Part shown: one piece after another, positions 9,638 to 18,362 of the stretch
Layout of the letters: every line of letters begins with the position of its first letter
Position numbering within the stretch: position 1 is the stretch's first letter
From: Defluviitaleaceae bacterium
GTDB taxonomy: Bacteria; Bacillota; Clostridia; Lachnospirales; WQUN01
Reading direction: 5' to 3'
Length of the DNA stretch: 41,065 bases
Assembly: GCA_009785605.1 (NCBI GenBank)
Contig: WQVY01000018.1
Coordinates: 1-41,065, forward strand
Program-made: the position numbers and the translations under genes
The notes under the pieces: model-generated
Told to the model about the DNA's origin: nothing
The model's database searches: none
The model's input: only the letters and a program-made list of their open reading frames with translations

Positions 9638-10078
9638 CTACTCCGGGCTTGCCAATGTCTTGGCAAGGGTTATTGTTGTGCCTTGTCCTGGTGTAGAGTC
9701 TACCGTCACACTGTCCATAAATGACTCCATCACAGTAAACCCAAGGCCCGAGCGCTCAAGCTCAGCTTTGGTAGTAAAAAGCGGCTCGCGGGCGGTATCT
9801 ATGTCTGCTATCCCTACGCCGTCATCTGCTACTTGGATAGTGATGGTGCGGCATTCGCTGGTTGTTAGGCTCAAGCGGACTGTGCCTTGCGTATTATTAT
9901 TTTCGCCTTGTGGGTAACCATGTATTATGGCATTGGTTATGGCTTCGGACACAGCAGTCTTGATATCTGATACTTCATCTACAGATGGGTCCAAAGGCGC
10001 AATAAACCCAGCAACCACTACCCTTGCAAAAGAAATATTTTCGGGTTTGCTATCCATAGCTACGCTAACGCGGTTCAT
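9638..10078 (-). CDS. spoIIAB: anti-sigma-F factor / serine kinase
   Basis: SpoIIAB binds and inhibits sigma-F and phosphorylates SpoIIAA, switching partner with its ATP/ADP state. The 146 residues show a GHKL ATPase fold: the N box VSEAITNAIIHGY, the G1 box VADDGVGIADID and the glycine-rich GLGFTVMESFMD, close to the family pattern throughout. The ATG overlaps the spoIIAA stop (ATGA), and GGGAGGGG lies just upstream, so translation of the two is probably coupled. Confidence 0.96.
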   Translation of the reverse strand: MNRVSVAMDSKPENISFARVVVAGFIAPLDPSVDEVSDIKTAVSEAITNAIIHGYPQGENNNTQGTVRLSLTTSECRTITIQVADDGVGIADIDTAREPLFTTKAELERSGLGFTVMESFMDSVTVDSTPGQGTTITLAKTLASPE

Positions 10079-10431
10079 ATACTTCCCCTCCCGGCGTTAA
10101 AGTCTTCTTTCGCTTCTTCTACCGTGGCAGTGCGGGTTATTATTTTTGCAAGCCCGGATATATGAAAAATCCGTCCCATGTCATCGCTCATACCTGCAAG
10201 CGCCAACCGGCCGCCGCGTTTCTCGGCGTTTTTGTAGCGTCCTATAATCATGCCTATCCCAGACGAGTCCATAAATCTAACTCCAGAAAAGTCTAATATG
10301 ATATGCCTACATGACGAGTTGTCGAAGGCGGTATCTATCTGGCCCCTCATGCGCTCTGCACTGTGGTGGTCAATTTCGCTATCAGGTTTTGCGATTAATG
10401 CATTACCGGCGATGTTAATTTGTATTCCCAT
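10075..10431 (-). CDS. spoIIAA: anti-sigma-F factor antagonist
   Basis: A STAS-domain protein that, when dephosphorylated by SpoIIE, captures SpoIIAB and frees sigma-F. The phosphorylatable serine lies in RFMDSSGIGMI. I place the start at 10431 (MGIQINIAG), giving 118 residues, because GGGAGTG sits 7 bp before this ATG. The upstream in-frame ATG at 10446 has no ribosome binding site. No clear sigma-H promoter was recognised in the 155 bp between this gene and the divergent bactofilin gene. Confidence 0.94.
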   Translation of the reverse strand: MGIQINIAGNALIAKPDSEIDHHSAERMRGQIDTAFDNSSCRHIILDFSGVRFMDSSGIGMIIGRYKNAEKRGGRLALAGMSDDMGRIFHISGLAKIITRTATVEEAKEDFNAGRGSI

Positions 10432-10521
10432 AATTTTCACTCCCATTTTTTGTAAGCTGCTTGTATCATAATGAAATTTTCACGTATATGCAAGTGGCAA
10501 TGCAAAAATGATACCGCTGCA

Positions 10522-10552
10522 TTGTTTAGTTAGTTGTTGAATATGTTATAAT
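10522..10552 (+). promoter_or_regulatory. putative promoter for bactofilin operon
   Basis: A perfect TATAAT (10547-10552) lies about 34 bp before the bactofilin start. The best -35 is TTGTTT at 10522-10527, with a rather long 19 bp spacer. The -10 is convincing and the -35 is not. Confidence 0.4.
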
Positions 10553-10585
10553 GTGGTCAGCATCATTAAACTTCTGGAGGTAGTC

Positions 10586-11011
10586 ATGTTTTTTAAAAAA
10601 GTTGCAGAACAAGCGTTAAACGCCCCAAATACAGTAATAGGCGAAGGTATGAGCTTAGAGGCCGTGCGTATGACCGGTGCAGAGTCTGTTAGGATAGACG
10701 GCATATACAAGGGGAATCTGGAGTTAGAAGGTAGCCTGGTCTTGGGTGACAGTGGCGTAATCCACGGTAATGTAGAGGCTAGTTACTTCCTAGTAGCCGG
10801 TGAAATAACAGGTAATGTCAAGTGCCATACCCAGTTACACTTTGCCTCAACAGCCAAGATAACCGGCGATATAGAGGCTCAATCGCTAATAGTAGACGAA
10901 GGCTCGCAAGTAAATGGCCGCTATAAGGTTGGCCAACCCAAAACCCCCATATCCACCATAGAAGCCCGGGGCGAAAAAGTAAAAATTACACAAGATGCAA
11001 AGCTAAAATAA
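10586..11011 (+). CDS. bactofilin family cytoskeletal protein
   Basis: About 141 residues from the ATG at 10586, chosen because CTGGAGG lies 5 bp upstream; the reading frame extends 11 codons further without a better site. The central part (about residues 20-120) is a series of short repeating beta turns such as VRIDGIYKGNLELEGSLVLG and ITGNVKCHTQLHF, the right-handed beta-helix pattern of bactofilins (DUF583). Bactofilins polymerise without nucleotide into filaments that scaffold envelope enzymes. The gene is divergent from spoIIAA and 10 bp upstream of yqhQ. A link to sporulation is only suggested by position. Confidence 0.88.
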   Translation: MFFKKVAEQALNAPNTVIGEGMSLEAVRMTGAESVRIDGIYKGNLELEGSLVLGDSGVIHGNVEASYFLVAGEITGNVKCHTQLHFASTAKITGDIEAQSLIVDEGSQVNGRYKVGQPKTPISTIEARGEKVKITQDAKLK

Positions 11012-11021
11012 GGTGATACAA

Positions 11022-11933
11022 ATGGATAAACCGGACCCTATATTCTATGGCGGTCAAGCGCTGATGGAAGGTGTAATGATGCGTGGGCGCACAGCCTATG
11101 CGTTAGCCGTACGCCGCCCAGACAATGAAATAGAAATTACAGACAGGCCCATCACATCCACCAGCAACTTCTTATTAAAGTTGCCAATAATACGCGGGGT
11201 TGTAGCTTTTGGCAGCTCTATGGCGGTGGGGTATAGGTCCCTTGCATGGTCTGCAGAAATAGCCATGCAAGACGAAGAACCTACAACATCAAAGTTTGAG
11301 ATTTTTTTGCAAGATAAATTTGGGGACAAGCTTTTTAGTGTGCTTATGACTATAAGCATGGTGTTATCTGTGGTGCTGGCACTGGGGTTGTTTATGCTGC
11401 TCCCTACCTGGATTGGTACGCTAATAGGCGGTGGCGCTTTGGTTGGCGTGGTTGAAGGGCTTGTACGCATTACGCTTTTTATAGCCTATATATTTTTGAT
11501 ATCACGCATGAAGGATATACAGCGGTTTTTTCAGTATCACGGGGCAGAGCATATGGCTATTAACTGCCACGAGCAAGACCTCCCCCTTACTACCGAAAAT
11601 GTAGCTTCCTGCTCCCGGTTGCATAAGCGTTGCGGCACCAGTTTTATGCTGGTTGTTATGGTTATTAGCATGATAATGTTTATGATTATCCGCGTAGATA
11701 CGCTATGGATGCGCTTTGGAAGCCGTATTTTGCTGCTTCCGGTTATTGCTGGGCTTGCATATGAAGTTTCTGTTAAGTGGGCTGGCAAACGGGATAATTT
11801 TTTGGTTAGGGCCATTATAGTCCCAGGCATGGCCCTACAGCGCTTTACTACCGCTGTACCAGATGAGCAACAGATAGAAGTAGCCGTGACAGCGCTTAAG
11901 CGGGCACTTTTGCAAGACCAGGAGGGCGCATGA
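11022..11933 (+). CDS. DUF1385 (YqhQ-like) membrane protein
   Basis: A DUF1385 family protein, related to B. subtilis YqhQ, about 303 residues from the ATG at 11022. The N-terminus YGGQALMEGVMMRG is the family signature, followed by hydrophobic segments at about 105-165 and 210-250 and the conserved QYHGAEHMAINCHE motif. The biochemical role is not established. The ATG at 11022 is preferred to a GTG at 11013 because AAGGTG is 6 bp upstream of it. The stop overlaps prmC by ATGA; the order DUF1385-prmC-prfA recurs in Clostridia. Confidence 0.92.
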   Translation: MDKPDPIFYGGQALMEGVMMRGRTAYALAVRRPDNEIEITDRPITSTSNFLLKLPIIRGVVAFGSSMAVGYRSLAWSAEIAMQDEEPTTSKFEIFLQDKFGDKLFSVLMTISMVLSVVLALGLFMLLPTWIGTLIGGGALVGVVEGLVRITLFIAYIFLISRMKDIQRFFQYHGAEHMAINCHEQDLPLTTENVASCSRLHKRCGTSFMLVVMVISMIMFMIIRVDTLWMRFGSRILLLPVIAGLAYEVSVKWAGKRDNFLVRAIIVPGMALQRFTTAVPDEQQIEVAVTALKRALLQDQEGA

Positions 11934-12757
11934 CCATACAAGAAGCATTACGCTTGGGAGTGGATGCAATAGGGCGGCACGAGGCACAGCTTTTACTGTC
12001 CCATGTTACAGGCATGAGCTTAGAAAAAATAATATTTGATTATTATACAAAGCCCCTGGACGAACCGGCCAAAGGGGCTTTTTTTGCGGGGCTAGAAAGA
12101 AGAAAGACAAAAGAGCCGCTGCAGTATATCTTGGGCAAGTGGGAGTTTATGGGGCTGGATATAATCACAGACACGCGAGCCCTTATACCACGGCCAGAAA
12201 CGGAAATAATGGTTGAAGAAGCACTAACATTGATTCAAGAGCTTGGGCGGCCAGCCAATGTCTTGGATGTATGTACTGGAAGCGGGTGCATTGCTGTTGC
12301 TATTGCCAAGCTTAGCGGCAGCAATGTAGCAAGTGTTACCGCAGTTGACATAAGCCCGGCTGCACTGGCTCTAGCCGCAGAAAACGCCACCCTGCACGAG
12401 GTTAATAATATCAACCTTGTACAAAGTGATTTGTTTTGCGGCTTAAATGGGCAAACTTACGATGTGATAATATCCAACCCACCATACATCCCCACAGCCG
12501 ACATTAGCAGTCTACAACCAGAAATATCGCACGAGCCCAAACTGGCACTAGACGGCGGGCACGACGGTTTGGACATTTATAGGCGGCTAATACCAGCAAG
12601 CGTGAAGCATATAGCACCAACTGGTGCATTGTTTTTGGAAATAGGCCCCCGTGATGTAGAAACTATCATGTACAAGGCCGGTTATGGTATAGTACGGTTG
12701 GTAAAGGATTATTCCGGTCTTGACCGTGTACTGATAGGCAGGAAACAGGAGGTATAA
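11930..12757 (+). CDS. prmC: release factor glutamine N5-methyltransferase
   Basis: PrmC methylates the glutamine of the GGQ motif in RF1 and RF2, raising termination efficiency. The protein has 275 residues with an N-terminal helical substrate-binding domain and a Rossmann methyltransferase domain. The SAM loop is [16 protein letters not shown] and the substrate-glutamine motif NPPY is at 183-186. It overlaps the yqhQ-like gene by 4 bp and is 5 bp from its substrate gene prfA, a functional pairing seen in many bacteria. Confidence 0.96.
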   Translation: MTIQEALRLGVDAIGRHEAQLLLSHVTGMSLEKIIFDYYTKPLDEPAKGAFFAGLERRKTKEPLQYILGKWEFMGLDIITDTRALIPRPETEIMVEEALTLIQELGRPANVLDVCTGSGCIAVAIAKLSGSNVASVTAVDISPAALALAAENATLHEVNNINLVQSDLFCGLNGQTYDVIISNPPYIPTADISSLQPEISHEPKLALDGGHDGLDIYRRLIPASVKHIAPTGALFLEIGPRDVETIMYKAGYGIVRLVKDYSGLDRVLIGRKQEV

Positions 12758-12762
12758 ATTAT

Positions 12763-13827
12763 ATGTTCGACCGTTTAGATGAACTAGAAACAAAATACGC
12801 AACCCTTTCAGAAGCAGTAAGTGACCCGGAGGTCATAGCTGACACCAATAAATGGCGCGTCTTCATGAAAGAGCATAGCGAGCTAACCCCGATAGTGGAA
12901 ACCTATAGGGAGTATAAGCGCCTGCAAACCGGTTTAGAAGAAGCCAAGACTTTGCTAGAAGAAGAATCCGACAACGAGCTGCGGCAACTAGCAAAAGACG
13001 AAATAAAAGAAAACACCGATGCACTAGAACGCGTAACAGAAGAGCTAAAACTACTACTATTACCCAAAGACCCCAACGATGAAAAAAACGTAATAGTAGA
13101 AATACGCGGTGGCGCAGGCGGCGACGAAGCCGCACTGTTTGCCAACTCCTTATATCGTATGTACACCCACTACGCAGAGGGCCGTCGCTGGAAGACCGAA
13201 ATCATGTCCGCAAACGGAAGTGAACTAGGCGGCTTTAAAGAAATTTCGTTCCTGATACAAGGCAAAGGTGCATTTTCACGTCTTAAATATGAAAGCGGCG
13301 TACACCGCGTACAGCGCATCCCGGTTACAGAGTCAGGTGGGCGCATCCACACATCTACAGTAACGGTAGCAGTATTACCAGAGGCCGAAGACCTGGACGT
13401 TAACCTAGACATGAACGATGTAAGGGTAGATATATACCGTTCGTCTGGCAATGGTGGGCAAAGTGTTAATACTACAGACTCTGCCGTGCGGGTAACTCAT
13501 GTACCATCAGGCATAGTTGTAGCTTGCCAAGACGAAAAATCTCAGCTAAAGAACAAAGAAAAAGCCCTAAAAATACTTAGGGCCAGGCTATACGACTTGG
13601 AAATGGAAAAACATCATTCTCAAGTATCTGCCGAAAGGCGCAGCCAAATTGGTACTGGTGATAGAAGTGAACGTATTCGCACGTACAACTACCCCCAAAG
13701 CCGCGTTACAGACCATAGGGTGGGGCTAACGTTGCACAAGCTAGACGCAGTACTAGACGGGGACTTGGACGAAATCTTGGATACATGCATCACCCAAGAC
13801 CAAGCGCAAAAGTTAAAAGGGGCATAA
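12763..13827 (+). CDS. prfA: peptide chain release factor 1
   Basis: RF1 reads UAA and UAG and triggers peptidyl-tRNA hydrolysis. It has 354 residues, the usual size. The GGQ motif is at 231-233 within [15 protein letters not shown]. The stop-codon recognition region (beginning about residue 185) and the DHR segment near the C-terminus are present. Its ATG lies 5 bp after the prmC stop, with AGGAGG inside the end of prmC. No terminator is seen after the stop. Confidence 0.97.
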   Translation: MFDRLDELETKYATLSEAVSDPEVIADTNKWRVFMKEHSELTPIVETYREYKRLQTGLEEAKTLLEEESDNELRQLAKDEIKENTDALERVTEELKLLLLPKDPNDEKNVIVEIRGGAGGDEAALFANSLYRMYTHYAEGRRWKTEIMSANGSELGGFKEISFLIQGKGAFSRLKYESGVHRVQRIPVTESGGRIHTSTVTVAVLPEAEDLDVNLDMNDVRVDIYRSSGNGGQSVNTTDSAVRVTHVPSGIVVACQDEKSQLKNKEKALKILRARLYDLEMEKHHSQVSAERRSQIGTGDRSERIRTYNYPQSRVTDHRVGLTLHKLDAVLDGDLDEILDTCITQDQAQKLKGA

Positions 13828-13878
13828 GGCTATAAGATTCACATTAAAATATGACCGCCGAAGGAGCATAATAGATTT

Positions 13879-14526
13879 ATGAAATTTAAACTATTAACAA
13901 AAAATTACCTGTCGTACATGATATTGTTTACCATCGCAACTGCAATGGCAATAACCCTAACCTCATGTAGCAATGACGCAGATGACAATGTTCGCACTAT
14001 AGACATAGTAGTAGCACCCGACACAAATAACGAAAACAACTACCAAGAAGAAATAGACGATAACACACAAACTCCAACAACTGCATATATAAACATACAA
14101 ATTGCCGACGCAGAAAGCGCACCAAATTTTGATTTATACTATTCTATTGACTTCAGAGACGCATATACTACTTACTGGAACAGCGACTTAGATTGGCTTA
14201 GCTTTAACCAGCCGCTGGCCATTTGGGCAGACGAAACTCTGGCAGATTTTCAGCTTATAGGCGTTTATCTAGACTACCGCGACGACGGTGCACTTTTAGC
14301 CACCGCCACCCATTCTTACTACACAATCCCGCTGCTGGATACGCCGCTAGTCATAGAGTGGTTTTTTACTGCTGGGCTGTTTCCCAATAACGGCATATCT
14401 TTTGTAGACTCCAACGGCACACGGCGTTTTTTTGCCATACAAGCGGCATATGGCCATGAGGACAGTATTCACCGTTTGTTAGAGTTTGAAGACGGCGGCG
14501 TACTATTCCCGCCATGGGAAGAATAA
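13879..14526 (+). CDS. hypothetical lipoprotein
   Basis: I do not recognise a family in this 215-residue protein. The N-terminus is a lipoprotein signal: a hydrophobic segment followed by LTSC with the lipidated cysteine at C30. An acidic, Asn/Thr-rich linker runs to about residue 65. The rest is a compact domain rich in aromatic residues (YYSIDFRDAYTTYW, WLSFNQPLAIWADE) with no visible catalytic motif. It should be anchored on the outer face of the membrane. AAGGAG lies 13 bp upstream of the ATG, rather far. It follows prfA by 51 bp and converges on the metzincin-like gene 16 bp away. Confidence 0.75.
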   Translation: MKFKLLTKNYLSYMILFTIATAMAITLTSCSNDADDNVRTIDIVVAPDTNNENNYQEEIDDNTQTPTTAYINIQIADAESAPNFDLYYSIDFRDAYTTYWNSDLDWLSFNQPLAIWADETLADFQLIGVYLDYRDDGALLATATHSYYTIPLLDTPLVIEWFFTAGLFPNNGISFVDSNGTRRFFAIQAAYGHEDSIHRLLEFEDGGVLFPPWEE

Positions 14527-14542
14527 AACATACGATTAATGA

Positions 14543-15754
14543 TTACCATCCAAGGCGGGGGTTATTCCGCCTTCTATTACATAGATAATTAAAAATATCG
14601 GATTGGCATGCCGCACACCAGCGGTTGTGTATTGTATGGTGTCTAGAAATATCCATCACACATCCAAAGTTGGTGCAATCTTGTGCGCCCAATATATGTG
14701 ATATTTCATGAACAACCGCCCGCCGCAGCATTGCTGGGGCCAGCTGTGTTGTGACAATCATGTCGCCTAAGTGCATGTTTGTGGTGCCTTCTAACCCCCT
14801 AACCGGGCGTGCAAGCCCAGCAATTCTTCCTTCGTTGAGGGGGATGTCCACAATCCTAAAAGTAATTGTTGCGTGACTGCTTGGGTTTACATCTAGTATA
14901 TCTGAAGCAGAGTTACCGGCCTGGTTGAGTGCAGGTTCGTAGCGGGTTGCGCTTTGCGGTGCTAAGTCTACACCAAACCTGGTTTGAAACAGGTGCTTTA
15001 TTTCGCCTATGATTATTTCAGCTTGGTTGCGTGCGTCTGATGTGTCGCGGTTTACCATAAGTTCGTAATATATTGTTATGTCTAAGGGTGTACCCCACCT
15101 TGCCCAGTATGTTGTGTTGGCGCTTGGGACAGTTGTAAATGCCGTAAGCCTAGAGCCGCCAGTGGCCTCGGGGGTGTTAAACCAGCCAAGAAAGACATAT
15201 CCAGCTTTGGTGGGTGGTTGCGGCAGCGCTCTCATTTGTGTGTTTGCCCCCCTAGTTACTGACCCTATAGCAGATGTCCCACCGTTGGCATCCAGCGACA
15301 GCACTACAGCAGGGGCCCACATGGCATAAAAATAATAAAGCGATGCGTCCCCAGTAAAATGAAATACCTGCCGTGGCTGAAACACATGGTTTCCGTTTCT
15401 CCAACCAACGAATACATAGCCGTCTTTAGCCATAGTGCCGGGGCCCCTAAGGGTAGCTGTCCCGGAGGTGTTTATGTTGCCAGGCCTTGGTGGCGTACCT
15501 GCGGTGCTGTGAATGCACTTATAAATAAAGTTGTAAGTCTTGCCTGTGGGTTTGTTGTTTATAGATAGTGCAAACTGGTAATGAGGTAATAAAATAGCGC
15601 CATATATCGGCGCTTGTAAATTTACATATACAAGTTGATCTGATTCGGCATTTGCTGTGCCGTAGATACCCATGGTGCTATAGATGCTTGTTATGCCAAG
15701 CACTAGCCCTACTGCTATTAGTAGCTTCATAAGTTTATTGTTTTTGGTTTTCAT
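14543..15754 (-). CDS. secreted InlB-repeat protein with archaemetzincin-like protease motif
   Basis: A 403-residue exported protein; the signal peptide ends near TANA (about residue 36). Two Listeria-Bacteroides (InlB B-type) repeats follow, seen as YVFVGWRNG and YVFLGWFNTPEATGG with a closing TTYWARWG. The last 180 residues carry the zinc site HEISHILGAQD (H349, E350, H353, D359). It continues as Cx4CxM and a later CxxC, the order found in archaemetzincins (peptidase M54), except that the third ligand position is Asp and the gap to CxxC is shorter (12 rather than 17). It should be an extracellular metalloprotease, but activity is inferred. The ATG at 15754 is chosen over a GTG at 15763 because GAGGTG is 6 bp before it. 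Confidence 0.8.
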   Translation of the reverse strand: MKTKNNKLMKLLIAVGLVLGITSIYSTMGIYGTANAESDQLVYVNLQAPIYGAILLPHYQFALSINNKPTGKTYNFIYKCIHSTAGTPPRPGNINTSGTATLRGPGTMAKDGYVFVGWRNGNHVFQPRQVFHFTGDASLYYFYAMWAPAVVLSLDANGGTSAIGSVTRGANTQMRALPQPPTKAGYVFLGWFNTPEATGGSRLTAFTTVPSANTTYWARWGTPLDITIYYELMVNRDTSDARNQAEIIIGEIKHLFQTRFGVDLAPQSATRYEPALNQAGNSASDILDVNPSSHATITFRIVDIPLNEGRIAGLARPVRGLEGTTNMHLGDMIVTTQLAPAMLRRAVVHEISHILGAQDCTNFGCVMDISRHHTIHNRWCAACQSDIFNYLCNRRRNNPRLGW

Positions 15755-15784
15755 TGTGTACACCTCTATACGACTTTAAACCAT

Positions 15785-15813
15785 ATTATAGCGCAAAGTT
15801 CTGCGAAGGTTAA
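15785..15813 (-). promoter_or_regulatory. putative promoter of metzincin-like gene
   Basis: On the minus strand TTAACC (15808-15813) and a perfect TATAAT (15785-15790) are 17 bp apart and about 30 bp upstream of the start. The promoter spacer is occupied by the left arm of the inverted repeat at 15792-15828. Confidence 0.55.
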
Positions 15814-15833
15814 GCGCAGAGCTTTGCGTTTTT
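15792..15833. repeat. 14-bp inverted repeat between divergent genes
   Basis: Arms CGCAAAGTTCTGCG (15792-15805) and CGCAGAGCTTTGCG (15815-15828) match at 13 of 14 positions across a 9 bp centre. The right arm is followed by TTTTT in the plus direction, so it can be read as a terminator. It also covers the minus-strand promoter, so an operator is equally possible. Confidence 0.6.
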
Positions 15834-15877
15834 ATAAAATTAAATTGGTCAACCTCTGCGGAAAGTGAAACAAAGTC

Positions 15878-15906
15878 TTTATACCGAATGAAGTTTCGCG
15901 TATAAT
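15878..15906 (+). promoter_or_regulatory. putative promoter of UvrA-like operon
   Basis: TTTATA (15878-15883), 17 bp, then a perfect TATAAT (15901-15906). The start codon is 78 bp downstream, leaving a leader of about 70 nt. CTGCGGA (15856-15862) and TCCGCAG (15911-15917) flank the promoter as an inverted pair. Confidence 0.45.
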
Positions 15907-15983
15907 CATCTCCGCAGGGCATGTTTTTGCCGCATATGTAACTTCAATAGATGTCTTATTCAAGATTTTGAGGGAGTGACGAT

Positions 15984-18362
15984 ATGAATACAGCGATAAA
16001 AATCACAGGTGCGCGAATACACAATCTAAAAAACATCGACATAGAGATACCAAAAGGTAAGCTAACCGTTATCACAGGCGTATCTGGCAGCGGTAAGTCC
16101 AGCCTTGCCTTTGACACACTTTATGAAGAAGGCAAACGTCGTTATTTGATGTTCTCTAACACGCAGTTTATGGTTGATAATGTCCCCACATTTGAAAGCA
16201 TATCCGGGCTTTCCCCTACGGTTGCGGTAGAACAAAGGATTACAAGGCAGTCTAATCCACGCTCTACCGTTGGGACTCGTACAAAAATAAGTTCTATGTT
16301 TGCCGCGCTATTTGCAACATACGGTAGTCGTGCCCCTGAATATGATGACGGCGAGCCTTTGTCTATGGAAATGTTCCAAAAAAATTCCCCCAAAGGGATG
16401 TGTGTACGCTGCTTGGGTACGGGTAAAATCTACATTGTTGACGAAGATGACTTGTTCCATGACAAAACAAGGACACTTGCAAATTTATTTGGCAACGAAG
16501 GTAAAGAGGGGAAAACCGCCCATTGGGGAGTGCGCATCCAACAATATTGCAAACACGTTGGCATTTCACCGCAACAGACGATTGAATCATTAAGCGAAGA
16601 TGAGTTTAACCAATTCAAATATGGTGGCACGGGTTATAGACATATGCCAGACGGTGTTATTTATTGGGTCATTAATTTTTATAAATGGAGCAAAAAAAGG
16701 AAGCATGGGTATTGGGGCGCACAATTGACGTGTGTACATCATGTCGATTGCCCAAAGTGCGGCGGCTCGGGACTGGGCGAGCAAGCAGCACATACCACAA
16801 TTAACGGAAAAACCATCACATATCTCGAATCCATGTATATTACAGATTTATGCGAGTTTTTGAAGGAAGACAAGCTACACGGGACTAAACTACTTGAAGA
16901 AATCTTATTAAAACTCGAGTGCCTGGTAGATGTAGGACTGCATCACCTAGCGTTATCTCGTCCTATCCCCACACTTTCGGGTGGCGAGATACAGCGTCTT
17001 TTCCTTGCGAGTTATATTATTGCAGAGATGGATTCTATTATTTTTATTTTTGATGAGCCGACAATCGGGTTGCACGAAGTGGAAAAGCAAAAGTTGATTG
17101 ATATTGTCCAAAACTTGATAAAGCGTGGCAATACGGTAGTAGCAGTAGAACATGATATTAATTTTATGCAAGCCGCGGATTATATTATTGACCTTGGCCC
17201 ACGCGCCGGGGAGTATGGCGGTGAGCGAGTTTTCCAAGGCAGTTTTCAAGACTTTATTAAAACAGAAAATTCATTGACCGCACCCTACTTATCTGGCAAG
17301 TCGCTGCTGCCTGTAAAGGCATCATACAAGCCGATAAACAAGTCAAAAATCCTGCGATTAGAAAATTGCACCATTCACAATTTACAAAATGTGTCCTTTG
17401 ACATACCACTGGGTTTGCTTGTGGGCGTTGCTGGTGTTTCTGGTAGCGGCAAGTCTAGTCTTATAACAGACACACTTGTCCCCAAATTAAAAGAAGTACT
17501 GAATAATATAGTCATAGACGAGTTTGGCTATGACAGCGAAGCGGAAGAAACTGTTATTTTGCCCGAAGTAATAATATCCGGGTATGAGCACATAAAAAAA
17601 TGTTTGATTATCGACCAAAAACCCATTGGCCGCACTCGCACATCATGTCCAGCAACATATACCAAGATTTTTGATAAAGTACGCAAAATGTTTGCAGACT
17701 CCCCCGAAGCAATATCGCAAGGGTTTAATGCCGGTATGTTTTCTGTAAACGGTGATGGCAACTGCCCTAAGTGCAAAGGCGACGGTGTAATCCATTACCA
17801 TGTTGGGTTTGGCAATTTTATTCATGTAGACTGCGAAAACTGCTACGGTACTGGCTACAGGCCCGAATCATTGACTGTCGTGGTAGACGGCAAAAATATC
17901 AGGGATATCCTTAACATGAGCATATCAACAGCGATGGAATACTTCAAAGATAAAAACAAAGCAAGCTATCGCATGCTTCAAACCCTTGACCGGGTGGGCC
18001 TTGGTTATATGTCGCTTGGGCAGAAAACACCTACAATATCGGGCGGCGAAGCACAGCGGATCAAATTAGCAAAGGAGCTAGGCAAGTCTGGCAGTGGCAA
18101 AGACAATGTATATATTTTAGACGAGCCAACTACAGGACTTTCATTTTCTGATAGCGAAAGACTTATCCAACTAATGCAGGAGCTCGTAGACAACGGCAAC
18201 ACCGTAATAGTAACAGAGCATGACCCCGCTATTCTTGCAAACTGTGATTATATTATAGAAATGGGGCCAGGCGGCGGAAGCGACGGCGGGTATGTACTTG
18301 CTACTGGGACTCCTGAAAAGCTAAAGAAAAATAAAAAATCCATAATAGGGCGGTTTTTGTAA
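15984..18362 (+). CDS. short UvrA-like ABC ATPase
   Basis: A 792-residue paralogue of the excinuclease subunit UvrA with two ABC ATPase halves. Walker A GVSGSGKSS occurs at 32-40 and again at 484-492. The ABC signatures LSGGEIQR (about 331) and ISGGEAQR (about 685), the Walker B segments FIFDEPT and YILDEPT, and the third zinc module (CPKCKGDG to CENCYGTG) are intact. It is about 150 residues shorter than housekeeping UvrA: the first zinc module is missing and the UvrB-binding insertion is reduced, so it may not load UvrB. Such short UvrA relatives are often near antibiotic clusters or linked to drug tolerance. GAGGGAG precedes the ATG. Its stop overlaps the next start as TAATG. Confidence 0.9.
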   Translation: MNTAIKITGARIHNLKNIDIEIPKGKLTVITGVSGSGKSSLAFDTLYEEGKRRYLMFSNTQFMVDNVPTFESISGLSPTVAVEQRITRQSNPRSTVGTRTKISSMFAALFATYGSRAPEYDDGEPLSMEMFQKNSPKGMCVRCLGTGKIYIVDEDDLFHDKTRTLANLFGNEGKEGKTAHWGVRIQQYCKHVGISPQQTIESLSEDEFNQFKYGGTGYRHMPDGVIYWVINFYKWSKKRKHGYWGAQLTCVHHVDCPKCGGSGLGEQAAHTTINGKTITYLESMYITDLCEFLKEDKLHGTKLLEEILLKLECLVDVGLHHLALSRPIPTLSGGEIQRLFLASYIIAEMDSIIFIFDEPTIGLHEVEKQKLIDIVQNLIKRGNTVVAVEHDINFMQAADYIIDLGPRAGEYGGERVFQGSFQDFIKTENSLTAPYLSGKSLLPVKASYKPINKSKILRLENCTIHNLQNVSFDIPLGLLVGVAGVSGSGKSSLITDTLVPKLKEVLNNIVIDEFGYDSEAEETVILPEVIISGYEHIKKCLIIDQKPIGRTRTSCPATYTKIFDKVRKMFADSPEAISQGFNAGMFSVNGDGNCPKCKGDGVIHYHVGFGNFIHVDCENCYGTGYRPESLTVVVDGKNIRDILNMSISTAMEYFKDKNKASYRMLQTLDRVGLGYMSLGQKTPTISGGEAQRIKLAKELGKSGSGKDNVYILDEPTTGLSFSDSERLIQLMQELVDNGNTVIVTEHDPAILANCDYIIEMGPGGGSDGGYVLATGTPEKLKKNKKSIIGRFL

